Both the position numbers and the translations under genes were made by a program. From Persicitalea sp963803495 (lineage in GTDB: Bacteria; Bacteroidota; Bacteroidia; Cytophagales; Spirosomataceae): a stretch of 64,000 nucleotides of DNA. The notes below the pieces were generated by a model that searched no databases, was not told where the DNA came from, and saw nothing but the letters and a program-made list of their open reading frames with translations. The stretch is taken from positions 2,976,001-3,040,000 of the forward strand of contig CAWDMP010000002.1 in assembly GCA_963803495.1 (NCBI GenBank), given 5' to 3'. Below, in pieces: positions 7,609 through 16,900 of this stretch; within the stretch, counting starts at the first letter, position 1, and every line of letters begins with the position of its first letter.

Positions 7609-9712
7609 CTAACTTATCCGACTCCAATTCGTCTCCGAATGCCGCAGGCTGTTGACGTGATTAAGAATAGGCGCGTACTCCGGTGATTTGAGATGCGGGT
7701 CGGCGTCGAGGATGGCTTCGGCGGAGGCGCGGGCTACTTTCAGGATTTCGCTGTCTTTGGACAGGTCGGCGATCATCAGGTCCATGATGCCGCTTTGCTG
7801 GGTACCCGTCAGGTCGCCGGGTCCGCGTAGTTCGAGGTCTACTTCGGCGATCTCGAAGCCGTTGTTGGTGCGGCACATCGTTTCGAGCCGCTTGCGGGTA
7901 TCCTGGCTGAGCTTGAAATCGGTCATGAGCACACAAAACGACTGCTCAGCGCCCCGCCCCACGCGTCCCCGCAACTGGTGCAGTTGGGACAGCCCGAAGC
8001 GCTCGGCGTTTTCGACCACCATGACCGAGGCGTTGGGCACGTTGACGCCCACTTCGATCACCGTCGTGGCGACCATGATTTTGGTTTCATTCTTGACAAA
8101 ACGCGCCATCTCGAATTCTTTATCCCGCGGCTTCATCTTGCCGTGCAGAATGCTCAACGGCACGTCAGGAAAGGCGCGCGACATACTTTCGTAGCCATCC
8201 ATCAGGTCTTTCAAATCCATCTTTTCCGATTCTTCGATCAGCGGGTACACCATGTATACCTGCCGTCCCTTCGCGATCTCGTCGCGCAGAAAGCCGAAGA
8301 GCGTAGCCCGGTGCGCGTCGTAGCGGTGAACGGTCTTGATGGGTTTGCGCCCGGCGGGTAGCTCGTCGATCACCGAAATATCGAGGTCGCCGTAGAGCGT
8401 CATCGCCAGCGTGCGCGGAATCGGCGTGGCCGTCATGACCATGATGTGCGGGTGAATACGCTCGTTTTTGGCCCACAGCTTCGAGCGTTGCGCTACGCCA
8501 AAGCGGTGCTGCTCGTCGATGACGCAGTAACCCAGATTCTTGAATTGCACCACATCCTCGATCAGCGCGTGGGTACCTACCAGAATCTGCATCGAGCCAT
8601 CGCGCAGCGCCTCGTGCAGGACGGTACGCTCCTTTTTCTTGGAAGAGCCCGTCAACTTACCGATCCCGACGCCCATCGCGTCGGCGTATACTTTCAGGCC
8701 CTGATAATGCTGGTCGGCCAGAATCTCGGTGGGCGCCATCAGGCAGGCCTGAGCGCCGTTGTCGATCGCCATCAACATCGCGATGAAGGCCACGATCGTT
8801 TTGCCCGAACCCACATCGCCCTGCAACAACCGGTTCATCTGCTTGCCCGACTGAAAGTCCTGGTGAATCTCGCGCAGTACCTTCTTCTGGGCATTGGTTA
8901 GGTCAAAGGGCAGGTGCTCGTCGTAGAATTGCGTCACCAGATGTACCTGATCGAAAACCTGCCCCGGAAACTCGTTTTTTTGCAGGATCTTGCTCTTGAT
9001 GAGCCGCAACTGATTGTAAAACAGCTCTTCAAATTTGAGCCGTCGCGTGGCCTGATGCAGGTGCACCGCTGAGGGCGGTACGTGAATACGTCCATATTGC
9101 CTCGGCCTTGGAGATGAGCCGGTACTGGACGATAAGTGCCTCGGGCAATGTTTCGCGGATGTGCGGCGTCGCCATATCCAGCAGATTGCGCACCATTTTG
9201 GCAATGGCGCGGCTGTCGAGTCGGCGCTTGCGGAGGGTTTCGGTGAGGGGGTAAATCGCCTGCATCGGGCCGCCGTTAGCGTTTTCGGCGCTAAGTAGCT
9301 CGATGTCGGGGTGCGTGATGCTGTACTTGCCGTTGAACTCGGCGGGCTTGCCGTACACAATGTAGTCGGCATTGCGGCGCAGGCTTTTCTCAAACCACGT
9401 GATGCCATGAAACCACACCAGTTCCAACACCCCGGTACCATCGGTGAATGTCGCGACGAGGCGCTTCTTGAACCCTTCACCGGCTATCTGCCAATCTTTC
9501 AACCGACCTTTGACTTGCGCGCCGGGGAGTAGCTCGGTGAGTTCGTTGACGCGATGAAACTGCGAGCGGTCCTCGTGCCGGAACGGATAGTGTTGCAGCA
9601 GGTCGCCGTAGGTGTGGATGTTCAGTTCTTTTTTGAGCAGCTCCGCCCACTTGGGACCGACGCCTTTTAAGGCCTCGATGGGGGTCCTGAAAAATGGATT
9701 GCGTTCGGTCAT
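7609..9712 (-). pseudogene. recG: ATP-dependent DNA helicase RecG, frameshifted
   Basis: RecG reverses stalled replication forks and processes branched DNA. The N-terminal wedge/OB portion (MTERNPFFRTPIEALKGVGP, then GDLLQHYPFRHEDRS) is read from ATG 9712. The remainder, including the I motif GDVGSGKT, DEQHRFG (motif II), TATPIPRT (III), VIEVGVNVPNA (V) and QLRGRVGRG (VI), is in another frame. The switch occurs near 9090-9105, just before IHVPPS; removing one base restores the frame. The restored length of about 700 residues is normal. A TAAATTTG box (minus strand, 9736-9743) lies upstream and could be its -7 promoter element. Either a true mutation or a sequencing error. Confidence 0.9.
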
Positions 9713-9862
9713 AAATGGGGGTTGATCCAGTCTTTCAAATTTACAAAAAATAGAAATACCGACGCAGTACATCGTGGTTCCAAGGCTTCAAAACAACTTT
9801 TTAGGGTCAGATCAACGTTTCCTAACCCGATACACAGTTTATAAAACCAAAAACAGAGTACC

Positions 9863-10384
9863 ATGAAAAAGACCCTATTATTTTTTGCCATGATCTTGCT
9901 GGCCGTGACCGTCGTGATGGCGCAGGAGGCCAAGCCCAGCCCTATGATGACCGCCGATGGTAACAACATGAGCGTGAAGTACAGCCAACCTTCCAAAAAG
10001 GATCGAGTGATTTTTGGCAAAGAAGGCAGCGGTAGCCTCGAGCCCTACGGCAAGGTATGGCGCACGGGTGCCAACCAGGCCACCGAAATCACGTTCAAGA
10101 AAGATGTCATGTTCGGCGACAAGCCGGTGAAGGCAGGTACCTACTCGCTGTACAGCATCCCCGGTGAGAAGAATTGGACCGTCATCCTGAACCCCGAAAT
10201 GAAGCAGTGGGGCGCTTTCAACTACGATAAAGTGAAGGATAAAAACGTGGCCGAAGTGACCGTACCCGCCAAGAAGTACAAGAACTCGGCTGAGAAGCTG
10301 ATGTTCGATGCCTCCAACGATAAAAAGCTGAGCTTTCAGTGGGACAAAGAGGGTTTTGAAGTACCCATCAAGTACCAGAAGTAA
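9863..10384 (+). CDS. DUF2911 secreted protein
   Basis: A 173-residue protein with a Sec signal peptide (MKKTLLFFAMILLAVTVVMA-QE). The body matches DUF2911: SVKYSQPSKKDRVIFG, YGKVWRTGANQATEITF, VKAGTYSLYSIPGEKNW and a beta-rich C-terminus. The family is common in Bacteroidota, usually exported, and has no established function. The gene stands alone between divergent recG and a convergent membrane protein, with its own terminator at 10406. Confidence 0.85.
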   Translation: MKKTLLFFAMILLAVTVVMAQEAKPSPMMTADGNNMSVKYSQPSKKDRVIFGKEGSGSLEPYGKVWRTGANQATEITFKKDVMFGDKPVKAGTYSLYSIPGEKNWTVILNPEMKQWGAFNYDKVKDKNVAEVTVPAKKYKNSAEKLMFDASNDKKLSFQWDKEGFEVPIKYQK

Positions 10385-10405
10385 AGGTACTTGGCAACTT
10401 TTCGA

Positions 10406-10441
10406 AGCCCGGTTCGCCCTATGCGGACCGGGCTTTTTTAT
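10406..10441 (+). terminator. Rho-independent terminator after DUF2911 gene
   Basis: AGCCCGGT (10406-10413) and ACCGGGCT (10427-10434) form a GC-rich 8-bp stem followed by TTTTT, 22 bases after the stop codon. Confidence 0.9.
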
Positions 10442-10929
10442 TACCGGGGCAGCGGGTCGTAGTACTGGCTACGAATGAGCGCGTCGCGGTTGTAGATCCA
10501 CGTAGCCTGGTTGAGTTGGGTGTTGGCTTTGGCGTTGAAAAGGCCCGAAACAAAACCTAATCCCAGCGCGGCGTAAAAGAGTGGTCGTTGGTAAAAGGGT
10601 TTGTTGAGCGTCGCGGCCGTGCGGGTGGGCATCACCGTCAGGCCCAGCGAAAGTACCAGTGCGATGTTGCGGTTGCGTTGCGAACGCACGTAGAGTTTGA
10701 GCGCCCCCTCGGAAAGGGCAAACTCGTTCCGCATTGCCCCCAGGCTCGAGTACAGCGTGTCGTGCTTCACATAGCGGCCGGGCCCCATCGGGTATATCGT
10801 GACGCGGTCGTAGAGGTCGGTCATGTACCGGGCGTCTGGATTTTGTTGCGCCGCGGCGACTTGTACGCTGCTTATCATGGTCATAAAAACCAAAGAGCAC
10901 AGCCTTATGAAGCGGCCTGAAATTATCAT
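10441..10929 (-). CDS. Hypothetical membrane-associated protein
   Basis: A 162-residue protein with a signal peptide (about residues 1-27, ending VQVAAA-QQ) and two later hydrophobic stretches (NIALVLSLGLTVM and PLFYAALGLGFVSGLF) that could be membrane helices. The C-terminus contains NAKANTQLNQATWIYNRD. I do not recognise a family. It converges with the DUF2911 gene, and its stop codon touches that gene's terminator. The downstream face of dgkA and two palindromic elements lie upstream of it. Confidence 0.5.
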   Translation of the reverse strand: MIISGRFIRLCSLVFMTMISSVQVAAAQQNPDARYMTDLYDRVTIYPMGPGRYVKHDTLYSSLGAMRNEFALSEGALKLYVRSQRNRNIALVLSLGLTVMPTRTAATLNKPFYQRPLFYAALGLGFVSGLFNAKANTQLNQATWIYNRDALIRSQYYDPLPR

Positions 10930-10995
10930 TTTGAGAAAGTTTTTATCATCTGGTTTTTTCGTATTTGACCACCCATTCTTCCGTTTTTAACGAAA

Positions 10996-11075
10996 GGCCT
11001 CGGAGAGGCCAAATGTTTGTAGAGTAAAGTAGTGATTGCTGGTATTAGTTGTAGCCTCGGAGAGGCGCAATGTTT
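10996..11075. repeat. Two copies of a GCCTCGGAGAGGC palindromic element
   Basis: Copy 1 at 10996-11018 and copy 2 at 11054-11075 share GCCTCGGAGAGGC followed by (C)AAATGTTT or GCAATGTTT. Each core is a 13-base palindrome around a short loop. They lie in tandem, same orientation, about 58 bases apart, in the spacer between two minus-strand genes. Probably a dispersed intergenic repeat family. Confidence 0.75.
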
Positions 11076-11083
11076 CGTAAAAC

Positions 11084-11458
11084 TCAAAACAACGCCACAA
11101 ACTTAGGCAGGAAAATAATCCCCCCCACGACCACCGCCGCAATCGCGATAATCAACACCCCCCCGGCGGCCAGGTCCTTGGTCGCTTTGATGAGCGGATG
11201 GTACTCCGCCGACACGGCATCGGCCAGCTTTTCCAGCGCAGTATTGAAAGCCTCGGCCGCCCATACCAACCCGATCAGGATGACAACCAGCGCCCATTCG
11301 GTAGTCGAGAGCTGAAAGAAAAAGCCCGCTGCGATCGCCAGAACCGCGGCAATCAGGTGAAAACGGGCGTTATTCTCAAAGCGAAAAAGGTCGATGACGC
11401 CCTGCACGGCAAAACGAAAACTACGAGAAGTTTTGGGCAAATCTACGGGCGAGCGCAT
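11084..11458 (-). CDS. dgkA: Diacylglycerol kinase family protein
   Basis: A 124-residue small integral membrane kinase. It has the family's conserved ENNARFHL segment, three hydrophobic helices (IAAVLAIAAGFFF, ALVVILIGLVWAA, VLIIAIAAVVVGGIIFL), the signature EAFNTALEKLAD and the KATKDLAAGGV loop. Family members phosphorylate diacylglycerol or undecaprenol using MgATP, recycling lipid from envelope synthesis. Length and motif order are normal. It lies 19 bases downstream of the SMP-30 gene on the same strand and may be co-transcribed with it. Confidence 0.92.
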   Translation of the reverse strand: MRSPVDLPKTSRSFRFAVQGVIDLFRFENNARFHLIAAVLAIAAGFFFQLSTTEWALVVILIGLVWAAEAFNTALEKLADAVSAEYHPLIKATKDLAAGGVLIIAIAAVVVGGIIFLPKFVALF

Positions 11459-11477
11459 GGCGGGGAGATCAGGTAGG

Positions 11478-12377
11478 TCAGCGTTTTTTGGTAAATTCCT
11501 TCATCATGACCCACTCGCGGCCGGGCGACTTGGACTTGAACGTTTCGAGACAGCCGCGATCTTGCAAGGTGATGTAGCAAGTCTTGCCGTTCCTGCCCCC
11601 AAAACAGATGTTCGAAACCTTCTGGCCAATGGTCGTAATCGTCTTCACGACCTTTCCCTGCGGCGACACGACGGCCACCTCACCCTTGCCGTGGCGCGTA
11701 ACGTAGAGGTTGCCGTTGGTAGCGCAACGCATCCCGTCCATGCCGCCGTCGGGAAATTGGATCAGCAGTCGTTTGCTGCTGAGGGTACCGTCGGGTGCCA
11801 GGTCGAAGGCCCACACGTTGCGCTGCACGCTCTCACCGACGTAGAGCGTCCGCTCGTCGGGGCTCACCTCGATGCCATTGGTCGTGCCCATGTCGTTCGC
11901 TACCAGCCGGGTGGTACCATCAGGAGCAACGTGCCACACTTGGCCGGTACCTTCCTTCCAATTGGGATCGGAGCAAAAAATGTGGCCCAAGCGCGTGATG
12001 GCCAGGTCGTTGGGCTGATTCATGCGCGGCTCGTGCGCGAATACCGTCACGTCGCGCGTTTCAAGATTGGCCTTCAAGACGTTGTGGCCCGTGTAGTCGG
12101 CAATGTAAAAGGTATTGACGTCGCCAAAGCGGATGCCGTTGCCGGTACTTCCTTTGGGCAGGGTAATGAAAAAGCTCGTCCGTCCGCGGCGGCTGACTTG
12201 CGCGATGGTACCATTCTGGGCGAAATTGACGGCGTAGATATTGCCATCGGCGTCCACGGCGGGGCCCTCACAGCTGCTGGTGAATTCTTTTTCGGCGGTG
12301 AAGGTCTTGGTGACGGGCTGCGCGGGCGCGCAGCGCGCCAGGAAGGCAAAAGCGAGGAGAGCGACGAATCTTGACAT
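11478..12377 (-). CDS. SMP-30/gluconolactonase-like beta-propeller protein
   Basis: A 299-residue secreted protein. I choose ATG 12377 because MSRFVALLAFAFLARCAPAQ reads as a signal peptide; the open frame extends further upstream without such a feature. The propeller motifs are SCEGPAVDADGNIYAVNF, NQPNDLAITRLGHIFCSDP, TNGIEVSPDERTLYVGES and GGMDGMRCATNGNLYVTR. The conserved Glu, Asn and Asp metal ligands expected of the SMP-30/gluconolactonase/LRE group are present. Known relatives hydrolyse sugar lactones; substrate here is unknown. It is divergent from argH across about 160 bases. Confidence 0.85.
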   Translation of the reverse strand: MSRFVALLAFAFLARCAPAQPVTKTFTAEKEFTSSCEGPAVDADGNIYAVNFAQNGTIAQVSRRGRTSFFITLPKGSTGNGIRFGDVNTFYIADYTGHNVLKANLETRDVTVFAHEPRMNQPNDLAITRLGHIFCSDPNWKEGTGQVWHVAPDGTTRLVANDMGTTNGIEVSPDERTLYVGESVQRNVWAFDLAPDGTLSSKRLLIQFPDGGMDGMRCATNGNLYVTRHGKGEVAVVSPQGKVVKTITTIGQKVSNICFGGRNGKTCYITLQDRGCLETFKSKSPGREWVMMKEFTKKR

Positions 12378-12493
12378 AGAAGTGAAGGTACTTTCTGAAC
12401 CGGAATTTTTGGGCTGGAAAGGTAAGCATTTTTGAGAAATTGCGTATTTTCGGATTATCCCCAAAACCTTACGAACTTTGGGTTTCATGTGGT

Positions 12494-12510
12494 ACGGGCA
12501 GCTTGCCCGT
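12494..12510. repeat. ACGGGC/GCCCGT palindrome
   Basis: ACGGGCA-GCT-TGCCCGT, a 7-bp stem with a 3-nt loop, in the spacer upstream of argH. A related copy occurs at 33752-33768. Confidence 0.55.
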
Positions 12511-12541
12511 CTCCGCGACCAAATCCAAAACGCCCCCGACT

Positions 12542-13885
12542 TTGAAACTCTGGCAAAAAGATAATACCGTTACCTCCGAAAAAATAGATCGTTTCACCGT
12601 AGGCCAGGACCGCGCACTGGATCTGCACCTGGCCGAGTTCGATGTACTGGGCAACCTTGCCCACGCCCAAATGCTGGCTACGATTGGCCTGCTCACTAAG
12701 AAAGAGTTAGCTGATTTAGAAAGAGAGCTAAAATCAATTTATCAAGATACCCAAGCCGGTACTTTCACGATCGAGGACGGCGTGGAGGATGTACACTCCC
12801 AGGTCGAGCTGCTGCTGACCCGCCGCCTGGGCGACACCGGCAAGAAGATCCACAGCGGCCGCTCGCGCAACGATCAGGTACTGGTGGATTTAAAACTCTA
12901 CGTCCGCGACCGCCTGACCCAGGTGGTGAGCGCAACCGACAAGCTTTTCGACGTACTGCAATCCCGCGCCGAACAGCACAAGGACGACCTGCTGCCCGGC
13001 TACACGCACCTGCAAATTGCGATGCCGTCGTCGTTCGGGCTGTGGTTCGGGGCCTATGCCGAGGGGCTGATCGACGATGTGATTCAACTTAACGCCGCCT
13101 ACCGCCTCGCCAACCGCAATCCGCTGGGCTCGGGCGCGGGCTACGGCTCATCGTTTCCGCTCAACCGCACGATGACGACCGAATTGCTGGGCTTCGAAGG
13201 CCTGCACTACAATGTAGTCTACGCCCAAATGAGCCGGGGCCGCACCGAGCAAGCCGCCCTCACGGCCTTGGCTTCGCTGGCCGCCACGATATCGCGCCTG
13301 GCGATGGACGTGTGCCTGTACAACAGCCAAAACTTCGGTTTCATCGTCCTGCCCGACGCCCTCACGACGGGTAGCAGCATCATGCCGCACAAGAAAAACC
13401 CCGACGTGGCCGAGCTGCTCCGCGCTAAAACCAACCGCCTGAAAGCGCTGCCGATGGAAGTGACGCTGGTACTGAGCAACCTACCCTCGGGCTACCACCG
13501 CGACATGCAACTCCTGAAAGAAATCCTGATGCCCGCCTGCGACGAAATGCTGGATTGCCTGGACATCGCCGCCTTCATGCTGGAAAACATGAAAGTGAAG
13601 CCCAACCTGCTGGACGAAAGCCGCTACGACCTGCTATTCAGTGTGGAGCGCGTCAACGAATTGGTGATGCAGGGTGTGCCGTTCCGGGACGCGTACCGGC
13701 AGGTAGGGCAGGAGCTCGGCGACGACACCGACCGGCCCCAGCCCTCACGCGACCTCAACCACACCCATGAAGGTAGTATTGGCAATCTTAATCTACCCGA
13801 AATAAATCAGCGGATGGCTAACGAACTGGCGCGTTTCGAGTTTGGTAAGGTAACTACGGCGATCAAGAACTTACTCGAAGCGTGA
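12542..13885 (+). CDS. argH: Argininosuccinate lyase
   Basis: A 447-residue enzyme that cleaves argininosuccinate to arginine and fumarate, the last step of arginine synthesis. The start is placed at TTG 12542, giving MKLWQKDNTVTSEKIDRFTV, the usual N-terminus; the frame stays open upstream but reads through a palindromic element there. The fumarase/aspartase signature GSSIMPHKKNP is intact, as are HSGRSRNDQV and the TPAE-loop region. The C-terminal stop overlaps the GTG start of the next gene, so the two are probably translated in tandem. Confidence 0.95.
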   Translation: MKLWQKDNTVTSEKIDRFTVGQDRALDLHLAEFDVLGNLAHAQMLATIGLLTKKELADLERELKSIYQDTQAGTFTIEDGVEDVHSQVELLLTRRLGDTGKKIHSGRSRNDQVLVDLKLYVRDRLTQVVSATDKLFDVLQSRAEQHKDDLLPGYTHLQIAMPSSFGLWFGAYAEGLIDDVIQLNAAYRLANRNPLGSGAGYGSSFPLNRTMTTELLGFEGLHYNVVYAQMSRGRTEQAALTALASLAATISRLAMDVCLYNSQNFGFIVLPDALTTGSSIMPHKKNPDVAELLRAKTNRLKALPMEVTLVLSNLPSGYHRDMQLLKEILMPACDEMLDCLDIAAFMLENMKVKPNLLDESRYDLLFSVERVNELVMQGVPFRDAYRQVGQELGDDTDRPQPSRDLNHTHEGSIGNLNLPEINQRMANELARFEFGKVTTAIKNLLEA

Positions 13886-15414
13886 TTTCATTGAGGAAAA
13901 TCTGGTTAAGTACTACCTTGGTGACGGTTGGAGCGCTGACTTACTGGTCGTGCGACACCGCTCGCCAACCCGATGGCGAGCAACTCGCGCGGCAGTACTG
14001 CGCGGGCTGCCATGTGTTTCCCGAACCAGCGCTACTTGACAAAAAAACCTGGTCTGAAAGTGTGTTACCCTATATGGCGCAATGGCTGGGGCGGCCAAAA
14101 GTGGTGTCCGATTCGGCCTTTTTCGAAAACTACGACGAGCAAATCCGCCTTGACGCACTCAAAGTTTTTCCCGAAAATCCCGTAGTAAATGACGCCGAGT
14201 GGGCGGCGATCGTGGCGTATTTTGTGGACAAGGCACCGGAAACCCTGCCCAGATCCAGACGGGATAGCTTGCGGCCGCTCGATACTTTTTTGGTAAGAGA
14301 AAACCAAAGCCCGGTACTCGCCACGGTGGCATCGGTGCGTTACGACCCTCATGGCCAGCAAATTTGGGCCAGTCAACGTTCCGGTGATATAATCATGCTG
14401 GACGCGCAGCTGCGGAAGGTCGACTCACTCGCTGCCTTCAATAGCCCCTTCTCAGATTTCCGAGCGAGAAAAGATGGTAAGTACAACCTGCTGAACATGG
14501 GCTACATGGACCCGAACGACGAAAGCAACGGCGCACTGATGTCGGTCCGTAAGGCCGGGGGTACCTGGCGCGGCCGCCGCGTGGTGGGCGGCTTGCAGCG
14601 GCCCGTACAAGCGACTTACGCCGATGTGAACGAAGACGGCCGTGAGGACGTGATCGTCTGTGAGTACGGCAACTACACCGGCAAACTCGCCTGGTACGCC
14701 GCCACCGAGGCCGATTCGATGACGCAGCACATCATCGAAAACCGCCCCGGCGCGCGTACGACCTACTGGGAAGACTACGACGGCGACGGACGCAAGGACC
14801 TGTGGGTACTCTTCGCGCAGGGCGATGAGCAGATCGCCGTGTACCTCAACGGCGGCAACGGTAATTTTGCCAAGAAAATCCTGTTGCGGTTTCCGCCCGT
14901 CCACGGGTCGTCCTCGTTCGAGTTGGCCGATTTCAACGGGGATGGTAGATTGGATATCCTGTACGCCAACGGCGACAACGGCGACAAGTCCTACGTTTTC
15001 AAGCCCTACCACGGCATCAGGATTTTTATAAACAAAGGCACCGACACTTTCGAGGAAACGTACTTTTTTCCGTTCGACGGGGCCATGCAGGCCTTGGCCC
15101 GCGATTTCGATCAGGACGGTGATCTCGACATCGCCGCCATCGCATTCTTTCCCGACTTTGCGCTCGACCCGGTGCGGAGTTTCGTGTACCTTGAAAATAC
15201 GGGCAACAACCGATTTACGTCCCGCACGTTTCCCGACGCCAACCGCGGTCGTTGGCTCACGATGAGCGCCGCCGACATCGACCGCGACGGGGACGTCGAC
15301 TTGCTGCTGGGTTCTTTCTATTTTGCCCTTACCCCCACGCCTGAAACCATGCTGGAACGCTGGAAAAAAGAGAACAAGGGCGTGGTATTGCTTGAAAATA
15401 AGCTGAAACAATGA
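13882..15414 (+). CDS. Cytochrome c / FG-GAP repeat protein, probable lipoprotein
   Basis: A 510-residue exported protein starting at GTG 13882, overlapping argH by four bases. The N-terminus has a hydrophobic export segment with Cys24 (LTYWSCDTA), then a haem-binding CxxCH motif (CAGCH, 40-44) typical of cytochrome c. The rest is a beta-propeller with at least five calcium-type DxNxDGxxD repeats (DVNEDGRED, DYDGDGRKD, DFNGDGRLD, DFDQDGDLD, DIDRDGDVD), as in FG-GAP/VCBS proteins. Probable periplasmic or outer-membrane-facing redox or binding protein. Its coupling to argH looks positional rather than functional. It overlaps the start of sbcD by four bases. Confidence 0.85.
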   Translation: MISLRKIWLSTTLVTVGALTYWSCDTARQPDGEQLARQYCAGCHVFPEPALLDKKTWSESVLPYMAQWLGRPKVVSDSAFFENYDEQIRLDALKVFPENPVVNDAEWAAIVAYFVDKAPETLPRSRRDSLRPLDTFLVRENQSPVLATVASVRYDPHGQQIWASQRSGDIIMLDAQLRKVDSLAAFNSPFSDFRARKDGKYNLLNMGYMDPNDESNGALMSVRKAGGTWRGRRVVGGLQRPVQATYADVNEDGREDVIVCEYGNYTGKLAWYAATEADSMTQHIIENRPGARTTYWEDYDGDGRKDLWVLFAQGDEQIAVYLNGGNGNFAKKILLRFPPVHGSSSFELADFNGDGRLDILYANGDNGDKSYVFKPYHGIRIFINKGTDTFEETYFFPFDGAMQALARDFDQDGDLDIAAIAFFPDFALDPVRSFVYLENTGNNRFTSRTFPDANRGRWLTMSAADIDRDGDVDLLLGSFYFALTPTPETMLERWKKENKGVVLLENKLKQ

Positions 15415-16659
15415 AAATACTCCACACCGCCGATTGGCATATTGGCAAGAAACTGGACCACTACCCGCGCCTGGACGAGCAGAAACTCGTGCTGAACGAA
15501 ATCTGCCAAATCGCCGACCGCGAGGAAGTCGATTGCGTCGTGATCGCGGGCGATCTGTTCGATAATTTCAGTCCGTCGTCCGAAGCGACGGAGTTGCTGT
15601 ACAGTACCTTGCACTGCTTGTCGGGCAACGGTACCCGCGCGATCATCGCCATTGCGGGCAACCACGACTCGCCCGAACGCATCGAAGTACCCGACGCCAT
15701 GGCGCGGGCGTGCGGCATCATTTTCGTCGGCTTTCCCAACGCGGAAGTCAAGCCCTTCCGCACCCAAGCGGGCGTGGAAGTGGTGAAAGCGGACCAGGGT
15801 TTTGTGGAAATAAAGCTACCCAAGGTCGACTTTCCGCTCCGGGTACTGCTGACGCCCTACGCCAACGAGCAGCGGCTCAAAACGTTTCTGGGCCTGGAAG
15901 ACACCGAAGAAGCCATGCGGCTGCATTTGCAGCACCACTGGCAAGATCTGGCCGAAAAGTACCTCGACGACGCAGGCTTCAACCTGCTCGTGACGCACCT
16001 GTACATGATGCGCAAGGGCGGCGAGATGGCCGAAGAACCCGACGACGAGCGGCCCATCCTCAACATCGGTGGCGCCCAAGCGGTCTTCTCCGAAAACATT
16101 CCCCCTCAAATCCACTACACCGCCCTCGGCCACCTGCACCGCTACCAGGTCGTGGACAAGGTACCTTGCCCGGTGGTGTATTCCAGTAGTCCGCTAGGGT
16201 ATAGCTTCTCGGAATCGAACCAAACCAAGTACGTCGTCCTGCTGGAAGCCGAAGCCGGAAGACTCATCAGCTACCGCCCCATCGAACTCAAACAAGGCAA
16301 GAAACTCCACCGGGGCAAGTTCGAAACCGTGGACGAGGCCCTCGCCTGGCTCGAAGCAACACCGCGACGACTTGGTGCAAATCACGATGGTCACCGAAAC
16401 CTACCTCGAATCCGCCGACAAGAAACGCCTTCTGGACGCCCACCCGGCCCTGATGGCGATCATCCCCGAAATCCGCACCAAAGAAGCCAAAGCCGAAGCC
16501 GCCGAACGCCTCCGCGTCGACCCCGAGAAGCTTTCGATCGAGGAGCTTTTCGTGGATTATTTTAAGAATAGCAAACTCGGCGCGGGGCAAGTACCCGGCA
16601 ACTCGCTGCTGGATTTGTTTCGGGAGGTGCGGGCGCTGGATGAGGGAGAGGAGAGTTAA
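15411..16659 (+). pseudogene. sbcD: Exonuclease SbcD, single frameshift
   Basis: SbcD is the Mre11-type nuclease subunit of SbcCD, which opens DNA hairpins and removes DNA ends. The metallophosphatase motifs are intact: HTADWHIGK, AGDLFDN, GNHDSPER, VTHLYMM and GHLHRYQ. An extra base at about 16356 shifts the frame after ALAWLE, leading to an out-of-frame tail. The true C-terminus (HRDDLVQITMV, LDLFREVRALDEGEES) is in the next frame and ends at TAA 16657-16659. With that base removed the protein is about 415 residues, a normal length. The catalytic core would survive, but the capping domain that contacts SbcC would be lost if the shift is real. Confidence 0.9.
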
Positions 16660-16900
16660 GGCTTCAAATGTATTTGAAAATATTACTGTGACTTCAGTAC
16701 AAACAGGAATCAATAGTATCTTACTCATGATTTCAGATAGAGGCGCCCCAATCAGATAAGTGAAATGCGATATAAGCTTTAACTAATTGTAGGATGTAAT
16801 ATAAAACCAATTAGCATCTAGTATATTAGGGGCAAAAAGAACTATGTATGCATACGTAAGTGCAATCAAGCAGGTAAAGTAGAACCATAAATTACTGATA
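16660..16900. other. AT-rich island boundary and presumed promoter region
   Basis: Base composition falls sharply here from the GC-rich sbcD to AT-rich sequence. There is no gene. An inverted pair CTAATTG (16783-16789) / CAATTAG (16808-16814) and a 10-bp palindrome GTATGCATAC (16846-16855) lie 45-120 bases upstream of the methyltransferase start and could be operator sites. No integrase, tRNA or clear target duplication is visible at the edge. Confidence 0.4.

Noticed and set aside
11394..12374. A 326-codon plus-strand open frame opposite the SMP-30 gene
   Set aside because: No recognisable motif, no ribosome-binding context, and it is antisense to a clear beta-propeller gene.
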